64,000 nt of DNA. Origin: Ascidiaceihabitans sp039975415. GTDB taxonomy: Bacteria > Pseudomonadota > Alphaproteobacteria > Rhodobacterales > Rhodobacteraceae. Numbering within the stretch: position 1 is the stretch's first letter; each line of letters opens with the position of its first letter. Shown here piece by piece: positions 57,975 through 64,000 of this stretch. The DNA is taken from the NCBI RefSeq assembly GCF_039975415.1, contig NZ_JBDWHD010000009.1; one strand, written 5' to 3'. The notes beneath the pieces were generated by a model. It searched no databases. It worked only from the letters and a program-made list of their open reading frames with translations, and was not told where the DNA came from. Both the position numbers and the translations under genes were made by a program.

Positions 57975-59162
57975 ATGAAGCAAACTTGGCGCTGGTTCGG
58001 GCCACAAGACCCGATCGCACTTGCCGATCTGCATCAGGTTGGGGTGCAGGGCATCGTCACAGCCCTACACCAATTTCCCCCCGGATGTGCATGGCCTGAA
58101 GACGCGATAGACGCGCGATGTGCGCTGTTGAAGGATGCAGGATTTCAATGGGATGTGGTCGAAAGCTTGCCTGTCTCGGAGGCGATCAAAACCAAGGGGG
58201 GGGATCGCGCCGACCATATCGCGGCTTACAAAACCAGTCTTGAGCGGCTGGCGTCGCGCGGCATTCAGACCATTTGTTACAACTTCATGCCTGTTCTGGA
58301 CTGGACGCGCACGGATTTGGCGGCTGTGCAACCTCATGGTGGCACCGCTATGGCCTTTGATTTGGTGGATTTTGCGGCCTTTGATCTTTGCATTCTCAAA
58401 CGCCCGACCGCAACCAATGACTATGACGACGCCCTTTCAGACATGGCCCATGCACGATTTGCCGCAATGACAGACAGCGCCAAACAGAAGTTGCAGCACA
58501 ACATCACTGCAGGCTTGCCCGGCGCGAACGACACTTGGAGCGTTCAGGATGTGGCACGTCATCTCAGCACATATGACGGAATTTCGCCCCAAGACCTGCG
58601 TCAAAATCTGATCGATTTTTTAAGTGATGTGGTGCCTGTTGCCGAACGTCTTGGCATGCGCCTGTGTTGCCATCCCGACGATCCGCCTTTTCCGCTGCTT
58701 GGCTTACCGCGTGTGATGTCATCGACAGACGACTACGCGGCAGTGCTGGATGCAGTCAACAGCCCGGCCAACGGCGCCACCTTGTGCACCGGATCCCTTG
58801 GTGTGGATGCTGGATTTGATCCTGCGGACTTTGTCAGACGGTTGGGTGCACGTATCCATTTTGTGCACCTGCGCAACACCAAACGCGAGGAATCCGCCGA
58901 CAAACACCGCCCCAGCTTTTACGAAGCGCCCCATCTGGAAGGCGACACAGACATGGTCGCAACCGTACACGCGCTTATGGCTGAACAAGACCGTCGCAGA
59001 TCGCAAGGCCGCGCAGACTGGAACATCCCGATGCGCCCGGATCATGGGCAAGCATTGCTTGGCGACTTGCACATGGAAAGCACACCGGGTTACCCCCTGA
59101 TCGGCAGAATGCGCGGATTGGCCGAGCTTCGCGGCATCATGGCCGGATGGCGCAGTGCTTAG
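57975..59162 (+). CDS. uxuA: Mannonate dehydratase
   Basis: 395 residues, the usual length. MKQTWRWFGPQDPIALADLH at the start is the UxuA signature. The metal site residues lie in LCCHPDDPPFPLLG, IHFVHLRNTKRE and MRPDHGQALLGD. It dehydrates D-mannonate to 2-keto-3-deoxygluconate with Mn(II)/Fe(II). A GGAAGGAA site precedes the ATG. Together with UxaC, UxuB and KdgK it completes a D-glucuronate route. Confidence 0.96.
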   Translation: MKQTWRWFGPQDPIALADLHQVGVQGIVTALHQFPPGCAWPEDAIDARCALLKDAGFQWDVVESLPVSEAIKTKGGDRADHIAAYKTSLERLASRGIQTICYNFMPVLDWTRTDLAAVQPHGGTAMAFDLVDFAAFDLCILKRPTATNDYDDALSDMAHARFAAMTDSAKQKLQHNITAGLPGANDTWSVQDVARHLSTYDGISPQDLRQNLIDFLSDVVPVAERLGMRLCCHPDDPPFPLLGLPRVMSSTDDYAAVLDAVNSPANGATLCTGSLGVDAGFDPADFVRRLGARIHFVHLRNTKREESADKHRPSFYEAPHLEGDTDMVATVHALMAEQDRRRSQGRADWNIPMRPDHGQALLGDLHMESTPGYPLIGRMRGLAELRGIMAGWRSA

Positions 59163-59275
59163 ACCCATTTTCCAAAATTGACCTAAGTTTCGAAACCTGC
59201 TCCCCCAAAGTGACATCTTGACGGGACAATCTTCTGATCCCACTTTAAGGGCAGCCACATAAACTGGAGTTTTCC

Positions 59276-60175
59276 GTGCCCTCAGCCCCCCTTTGCGATG
59301 CCTCTGTCGACATGACGCAAAAGCCAGACGTCAAAGCCTTTTTCGATCCACAGTCCAACACCATCGGATATGTCGTGAAAGATCCCGCAAGCACGGCCTG
59401 CGCGGTGATCGACGCCGTTATGCAGTTCGACTATGCAGCGGGGCGGCTAAGCTATGATTGTGCAGATGAAATGATCGCATTTATCGAAAGCAACGGCCTG
59501 TCTCTTGAATGGATCATCGAAACCCATGTCCACGCGGACCACTTGTCAGGTGCGCCCTACATCCAGCAGCGCCTTGGGGGTAAGATCGGCATTGGCGCCG
59601 GCATTATGCAGGTTCAGGACACCTTTGGAAAAATCTTCAACGAAGGCACAGAATTTCAACGTGACGGGTCACAGTTTGACCAGCTGTTCCAAGACAATGA
59701 CACCTATCAGGTCGGGGAAATGAACTGTTTTGCGATGCACACGCCCGGACACACCCCTGCGTGTATGGTGCATGTTATGGGCGATGCGGCGTTTGCGGGG
59801 GACACGTTGTTTATGCCCGATGGCGGATCAGCGCGCGCAGACTTTCCGGGGGGCGATGCAGGGCAACTTTACGACAGCATCACGCGCGTGCTCAGCCTGC
59901 CCCAAGACATGCGGCTTTTTGTATGCCACGACTATGGCCCCGGTGGCCGCGCGATTGCGTGGGAAACGACAATTGGGGCGCAACAACAGGCAAACATTCA
60001 CGTAGGCGCCAACGCCACCCGCGAAGATTTTGTGCACATGCGCGAGACACGCGATGCGCAACTTGCGATGCCCAAGCTTATTATCCCTTCGCTTCAGGTA
60101 AATATGCGCGCAGGTGAAATCCCGCGTGATCCGTCTGGTGCAATGATGATGAAGCTGCCGGTCAACAAGCTTTAA
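59276..60175 (+). CDS. Metallo-beta-lactamase-fold hydrolase (persulfide dioxygenase/Blh-like)
   Basis: 299 residues from GTG 59276, placed 8 bases after GGAG. The metal motif THVHADHLSGA (HxHxDH) and HTPGHTPACMVHVMGD, then FAGDTLFMPDGGSARADFPG and FVCHDYGPGGR, follow the ETHE1/Blh subtype. These oxidise glutathione or other persulfides to sulfite. In Blh the DUF442 domain is fused to it; here it stands alone (see 2558). It is separated from the HpaR-like gene by about 150 bases. Confidence 0.87.
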   Translation: MPSAPLCDASVDMTQKPDVKAFFDPQSNTIGYVVKDPASTACAVIDAVMQFDYAAGRLSYDCADEMIAFIESNGLSLEWIIETHVHADHLSGAPYIQQRLGGKIGIGAGIMQVQDTFGKIFNEGTEFQRDGSQFDQLFQDNDTYQVGEMNCFAMHTPGHTPACMVHVMGDAAFAGDTLFMPDGGSARADFPGGDAGQLYDSITRVLSLPQDMRLFVCHDYGPGGRAIAWETTIGAQQQANIHVGANATREDFVHMRETRDAQLAMPKLIIPSLQVNMRAGEIPRDPSGAMMMKLPVNKL

Positions 60176-60324
60176 CATTTTCTGATTGCCAACCGTGTCC
60201 CGCTGGCAGGGCTGGATCAACATCCATCCAAGTTTGGCGACATAGCGACGCAAGCATCCTATGGTCGGGTTTTGGGCCTGCGCAAAACTTGTCAACTTAT
60301 CCGCGGCCCCCTAAGAGTTCGAAT

Positions 60325-60759
60325 ATGAGTTTCCCAAATCGCCCAACCCAACGGTCTTTGCCCATTTCCCTTTTGCGTGCACGTGAAACGGTGATGGGGC
60401 CGGTACGTGATATGCTGCAAAGCTCTGGCATTTCTGAACAGAAATGGCGCGTTTTGCGGGTGGTGGAAGAATCCGGTCCAATGGAACAAACCGCCATCGC
60501 CAAAGCCGCCAGCCTGTTGCTGCCCAGTCTGACACGGCTGAACAAGTCCATGGTGGACGACGGGCTTTTGCACCGCACCGAAGATCCAAACGACAAACGC
60601 AAAGCCATCATCACAATAACCGACAAAGGCCGGGCGCTGATCCAGTCGCATATGGCGGAAAGCGACGCGATTTTCTCTAACATCACAGAGCAGTTCGGCG
60701 CCGAGCGTTTGGACGACTTGTTGGACCTTTTAGAAGACTTGCAACGGCTGAAACTGTAA
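60325..60759 (+). CDS. MarR-family regulator, HpaR-like
   Basis: 144 residues from ATG 60325. SLPISLLRARETVMGPVRDM followed by the winged-helix region (ISEQKWRVLRVVEESGPMEQ; LLPSLTRLNKSMVDDGLLHR) closely follows HpaR, the repressor of homoprotocatechuate degradation. No hpa genes are in the window, so the target is elsewhere or different. The DNA-binding wing DPNDKRKAIITITDKGRALI is standard. Confidence 0.85.
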   Translation: MSFPNRPTQRSLPISLLRARETVMGPVRDMLQSSGISEQKWRVLRVVEESGPMEQTAIAKAASLLLPSLTRLNKSMVDDGLLHRTEDPNDKRKAIITITDKGRALIQSHMAESDAIFSNITEQFGAERLDDLLDLLEDLQRLKL

Positions 60760-61149
60760 ACATCTGCGTGCTTTTGGTAGAAATGATGTTTCCCGACCTC
60801 ACGGTTTACCTGTCTCGGCATCCTGTTTTTATATCGTTGCGAACAAGATCGGGACATCTGGCGAAGTCTTGTTGCACGCGGAACGCTCACGCGTCTGTGA
60901 CACGTCACGAACAGCTTGTGCACTTGCTTCCCAAGAAGTCATTAAGCACATGTATTAAAACACTAAAAATCTCACGTTCCCGTGTTTTGACGCGATCAAA
61001 ATAAGGGCATCGCCAAGCCGCGCAAACGTTACATCACAGACACACCCCAGTGATCAGACGTGTTTTGCAAACCCGCTCAAACCACCCCACTTTGGATGAC
61101 AGAAGACAACGAAACGGCCCTGTGTCGCATCCTTGGAAAGGACAAACAG
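60760..61149. other. Intergenic region without a supportable gene
   Basis: 390 bases. Short open frames occur (for example 60768-61004) but they have no ribosome site or protein-like composition. A TTGACG hexamer at about 60987 could be the -35 of the small secreted-protein gene; a matching -10 was not fixed. No hairpin with a T-run was seen after the HpaR-like gene. Confidence 0.4.
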
Positions 61150-61362
61150 ATGAAACTGATTATCTCTACCGCTGCCGCCGCTTTGATCGCCACGACGGCC
61201 ATTGCCGGTCAATCAGACCGCTACCACGACAACAAACTTGATACGTCGGCGCACGCGCAGGCGGCCAATAGCGTGACCCCGGTGGTCAGTACCCGAAACA
61301 AAGAAAAAATGGATAAGGTCGCTGACAATACATACGTCAGCAAGAATAACGACAGTCGCTGA
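61150..61362 (+). CDS. Small exported protein of unknown function
   Basis: 70 residues from ATG 61150, with GGAAAGG upstream. The first 19 residues (MKLIISTAAAALIATTAIA) are a signal peptide with cleavage after AIA. The mature 51 residues are polar and lysine/asparagine-rich, with no cysteine (QSDRYHDNKLDTSAHAQ). It has a strong terminator at 61426, so it is a single-gene unit. The function is unknown; the mature part looks disordered. Confidence 0.78.
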   Translation: MKLIISTAAAALIATTAIAGQSDRYHDNKLDTSAHAQAANSVTPVVSTRNKEKMDKVADNTYVSKNNDSR

Positions 61363-61425
61363 TGTTTGACGTCAGACCACTCCGGTTTCCCTCACTGGCG
61401 TGATCTGACAGTACCAGCGCTTAGA

Positions 61426-61460
61426 ACGGTTTCCTTTCCCCTAAAGGAGACCGTTTTTTT
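61426..61460 (+). terminator. Intrinsic terminator of the small exported-protein gene
   Basis: ACGGTTTCCTTT (61426-61437) pairs with AAAGGAGACCGT (61443-61454) over 12 pairs with one G-U, followed by seven T residues. It lies 64 bases after the stop and just before the convergent ychF stop. Confidence 0.92.
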
Positions 61461-61464
61461 GGCA

Positions 61465-62562
61465 TCAGGTGTTGAACAAAAAGTGCAGCACGTCACCGTC
61501 TTTGACAGTATATGCTTTGCCTTCTGCGCGCATTTTTCCCGCCTCTTTGGCGGGTTGTTCCCCGCCCAAAGTCACAAAATCATCGTATGCGATGGTTTCG
61601 GCGCGGATAAAGCCCTTTTCAAAATCACCGTGAATGACACCCGCAGCCTTTGGCGCGGAAGTGCCTGCCGGAATGGTCCAAGCGCGTGCTTCTTTGGGGC
61701 CGACGGTGAAATAGGTTTCAAGATGCAGCAATTCGTAACCTGCACGGATCAAGCGATCCAAGCCTGCTTCCTCAAGGCCCATTTCCTCTAGGAACATCAC
61801 GGCTTCGTCCGGTTCAAGCTGGCTGATTTCTTCTTCGATCTGGGCCGAGATAACGACATGGCTGTTGCCCTGTGCCGCGGCCATATCGGCCACAGCCTGC
61901 GCATGGGCATTGCCCTCAGCCGCTTCGGCTTCGCCCACGTTGCACACATACAAGACAGGTTTGGACGTCAAAAGTTGCAACATGGTCCATTGCTTTTTGT
62001 CATCCTCGTCGATGTCGACGACGCGGGCCGGTTTGCCGTCTTCCAATGCCGCAAGCGCCATCTTCATCAAACGTTCTTGTTCCACTGCCTCTTTGTCACC
62101 ACCGCGCACCTTGCGCACAAGGTTCTGCAACCGCTTTTCGATGCTTTCGATATCGGCCAGCATCAATTCGGTCTCAATCGTTTCGGCGTCAGCCACCGGA
62201 TCAACGCGGCCTTCAACATGGGTCACATCGCCATCTTCAAAGCAGCGCAACACATGGGCAATCGCGTCAACTTCGCGGATGTTGGCCAGAAACTGGTTGC
62301 CAAGACCTTCGCCTTTGGATGCGCCTTTGACCAGGCCTGCGATGTCCACAAAGGTCATGCGCGTCGGAATGATGGATTTGGAGCTGGCAATCGCTGCCAA
62401 TTTGTCCAACCGCGCGTCAGGCACAGCCACCTCACCCACATTTGGCTCGATCGTGCAGAACGGAAAATTCGCAGCCTGCGCCGCAGCCGTTTTGGTCAGC
62501 GCATTAAACAGCGTGGACTTGCCGACATTTGGCAATCCGACGATACCCATTTTAAAACCCAT
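61465..62562 (-). CDS. ychF: Redox-regulated ATPase YchF (Obg-family)
   Basis: 365 residues from ATG 62560-62562 with the AGGAG site; an open frame upstream has no similarity. G1 GLPNVGKSTLFNALT, G3 DIAGLVKGASKGEGLGNQFL, the altered G4 (NVGEAE region, ATP rather than GTP preference), and a C-terminal TGS domain (TVGPKEARAWTIPAGTSAPK). YchF/OLA1 binds ribosomes and restrains the oxidative-stress response. It is divergent from trpA. Confidence 0.97.
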   Translation of the reverse strand: MGFKMGIVGLPNVGKSTLFNALTKTAAAQAANFPFCTIEPNVGEVAVPDARLDKLAAIASSKSIIPTRMTFVDIAGLVKGASKGEGLGNQFLANIREVDAIAHVLRCFEDGDVTHVEGRVDPVADAETIETELMLADIESIEKRLQNLVRKVRGGDKEAVEQERLMKMALAALEDGKPARVVDIDEDDKKQWTMLQLLTSKPVLYVCNVGEAEAAEGNAHAQAVADMAAAQGNSHVVISAQIEEEISQLEPDEAVMFLEEMGLEEAGLDRLIRAGYELLHLETYFTVGPKEARAWTIPAGTSAPKAAGVIHGDFEKGFIRAETIAYDDFVTLGGEQPAKEAGKMRAEGKAYTVKDGDVLHFLFNT

Positions 62563-62699
62563 GGCGCGTTCTCCTGATAACAGTTTGGCGCCTGATACGC
62601 TTATTCCCAAAACATGAAAAGGCCCAAGATGAACAGGTGTCTTGCGTTTCTTGCGCCGAGTTGGCAAAGCGGTGCGACAGATATGAAGGGATACGCGCC

Positions 62700-63491
62700 A
62701 TGACACGGATCGATGCAAAATTCGCAGAGCTGAAAGCCGCCAACAAAAAGGCGTTCGTGTCTTACGTGATGGCGGGCGACCCGGACTTTGAAACATCCCT
62801 CGACGTTGTCAAAGGATTGCCAGCAGCTGGCGTGGACATCATCGAGTTGGGCCTGCCCTTCACAGACCCGATGGCAGACGGCCCGACCATTCAATTGGCG
62901 GGGCAACGCGCTTTGGAAGGCGGCATGACGCTGAACAAGACGTTGGAACTGGCGCGACGGTTTCGGGAAGACGACGACACCACCCCGATCGTGCTGATGG
63001 GCTACTACAATCCCATCTATTCGCGCGGCGTTGACCGCTTTCTGGAAGACGCAAAAGCGGCTGGCATCGACGGGTTGATCGTGGTGGATCTGCCACCGGA
63101 AGAAGACAGTGAACTGTGTATTCCGGCGCAAAACGCCGGTTTGAACTTTATCCGGCTGGCCACCCCCACAACCGATGAAAAACGCTTGCCGCGTGTTTTG
63201 CAAAACACATCCGGATTTGTCTATTACGTGTCGATCAACGGCATCACCGGTTCCGCCGAGGCCGAAGCCACAAACGTGGGTCCCGAAGTTTCCCGCATCA
63301 AAAGCTCAACGGATTTGCCTGTGATTGTTGGGTTCGGAATCAATACGCCGGAAAAGGCCGAAAACATCGCCTCCGTTGCGGATGGTGCAGTCGTAGGCTC
63401 CGCTATCGTGTCAAAACTGGCGTCTGGCGCACCGGTATCAGAGGTTCTGGATTTCGTGAAATCCTTGTCAGATGGCGCACATCGCGCCTGA
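62700..63491 (+). CDS. trpA: Tryptophan synthase alpha chain
   Basis: 263 residues, normal length. Catalytic Glu49 (VDIIELGLPF) and Asp60 (DPMADGPTIQ) are present; FVSYVMAGDPDF, VLMGYYNPIYSRGVDRF and YVSINGITGS are family blocks. TrpA cleaves indole-glycerol phosphate to indole and glyceraldehyde 3-phosphate. trpB is not adjacent. The ATG is 62700-62702, 137 bases from the ychF start on the other strand. Confidence 0.98.
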   Translation: MTRIDAKFAELKAANKKAFVSYVMAGDPDFETSLDVVKGLPAAGVDIIELGLPFTDPMADGPTIQLAGQRALEGGMTLNKTLELARRFREDDDTTPIVLMGYYNPIYSRGVDRFLEDAKAAGIDGLIVVDLPPEEDSELCIPAQNAGLNFIRLATPTTDEKRLPRVLQNTSGFVYYVSINGITGSAEAEATNVGPEVSRIKSSTDLPVIVGFGINTPEKAENIASVADGAVVGSAIVSKLASGAPVSEVLDFVKSLSDGAHRA

Positions 63492-63536
63492 AGCCAGAGC
63501 CCAGAAAACTTGAGTAACATCAAGGTCGTTTCGTAA

Positions 63537-63554
63537 GGTGGACTTCAGTCCACC
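63537..63554. terminator. Hairpin at the convergent ends of trpA and the MarR gene
   Basis: GGTGGAC-TTCA-GTCCACC: a perfect 7-bp stem with a 4-base loop, overlapping the MarR stop at 63545. It has no strong T-run. It may terminate or stabilise messages from both sides. Confidence 0.45.
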
Positions 63555-64000
63555 CCGTCGGTCTTGTTGCGGCGCTCGTCCAGAAAGACACGCAGTTCTG
63601 TCAGAACGGGTTTGATAGCTGCCAATCGGTTCAAGTCAAAGGCTTTGATCAAGTCCATAGAATCGCCCGCCAGATCCGTGATCGTTTGCGCACGCAGATC
63701 TTTTCCAGCCTGCGTGAGCCAAACCTGCTTGGACCGCCCATCGTTAGGATTGGCACGGATTTCAACCAGATCGCGGGCCAAAAGCCCCTTCAATGTGTGC
63801 GTCATCGAGGTTTTTGGAACCTGAAACGCCCGCGCCATCGTCAATGGTGTCTGCCCGTCTTTGACACGGGTCAGATGGTTCAAAACCGTAAAGTGAGGCG
63901 CGATTAACCCGTCCGGCAAACGCGCCTCCAATGACGCCCGCGTCAATTGTTCAATGATCCCGATTTCGTTGAAAATCTCGAAAATCAGGGTCGGTTCGTA
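63545..64000 (-). CDS. MarR-family transcriptional regulator (5' end beyond the window)
   Basis: 151 codons are present; the frame stays open to base 64000 and reads residues typical of the first MarR helix (TLIFEIFNEIGIIEQLTRAS), so the start is outside. The winged helix follows: HFTVLNHLTRVKDGQTPLTM, VPKTSMTHTLKGLLARDLVE, and the wing DGRSKQVWLTQAGKDL. Such proteins respond to small aromatic or oxidative ligands. Its target cannot be told from here. Confidence 0.88.
   Translation of the reverse strand, partial: YEPTLIFEIFNEIGIIEQLTRASLEARLPDGLIAPHFTVLNHLTRVKDGQTPLTMARAFQVPKTSMTHTLKGLLARDLVEIRANPNDGRSKQVWLTQAGKDLRAQTITDLAGDSMDLIKAFDLNRLAAIKPVLTELRVFLDERRNKTDGVD

Noticed and set aside
60325..60759. 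HpaR-like regulator taken as a marker for a homoprotocatechuate pathway
   Set aside because: No hpa catabolic genes occur in the window, so no pathway is called.

Overview
The window is a piece of the chromosome of a marine alphaproteobacterium of the Rhodobacterales (Roseobacter group). This rests on recognisable gene orders (accB-accC-aat running into DUF2155, mlaD and an NDUFA12-like gene; znuA facing zur-znuC-znuB; clpP-clpX), on GapR, on a short-chain-fatty-acyl type XRE regulator, on RTX proteins, and on a mixture of TRAP and Liv-type ABC uptake systems. No species is named because nothing here decides it.

Layout. 1-580: the right end of an IS3-family element sits inside a small AlpA-like regulator gene, next to tRNA-Thr(UGU); this looks like the edge of an integrated element. 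706-2986: small housekeeping and unknown genes (a conserved protein, GapR, a two-helix membrane protein, a DUF442 phosphatase-like protein). 3067-9243: a leftward block holding a single-domain response regulator, a 98-residue membrane protein, a sodium:solute symporter fused to a histidine kinase, an orphan FliM/FliN-like protein with a Leu-Pro-Asp repeat tail, and an ScfR-like regulator. 9487-14712: a complete Liv-type ABC importer. 14895-17654: an RTX protein and an acyl-CoA synthetase. 17828-24125: core genes (accBC, aat, mlaD, NDUFA12, ridA, clpX, clpP). 24261-32169: a photolyase-like protein with unusual domain order, PhoX behind a Pho box, unknown genes, and the zinc-uptake locus with its regulator and two Zur-type palindromes. 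32180-34074: kynureninase and a LysE exporter.

34071-59162 is an accessory sugar-acid region. A leftward operon (SDR, IlvD/Edd dehydratase, FAH-family hydrolase, 2-hydroxyacid dehydrogenase, enolase-superfamily enzyme, LysE) has the gene types of a non-phosphorylating deoxy-sugar-acid pathway. A rightward pair (GarR/LtnD-like dehydrogenase and DenD) points to C4 sugar acids. After a second RTX gene and a GntR regulator comes a ten-gene rightward series: TRAP binding protein, a galactarolactone-cycloisomerase-like enolase, large TRAP membrane subunits, a PhyH-type oxygenase, UxaA, two oxidoreductases, a DMT transporter and a 2-keto-3-deoxygluconate kinase. It is followed by uxuB and uxaC (leftward) and uxuA (rightward). 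Together UxaC, UxuB, UxuA and KdgK give an unbroken route from D-glucuronate to 2-keto-3-deoxy-6-phosphogluconate; the aldolase is not in the window.

59276-64000: a metallo-beta-lactamase-fold hydrolase, an HpaR-like MarR regulator, a small secreted protein, ychF, trpA, and a second MarR gene cut by the window edge.

The parts that most deserve a second look are the symporter-kinase operon with its orphan FliM-like protein, the apparently domain-swapped photolyase, and the PhyH oxygenase placed inside a hexuronate operon. No CRISPR array, rRNA, replication origin or complete phage was seen. All functions are read from sequence alone; no database search was run.
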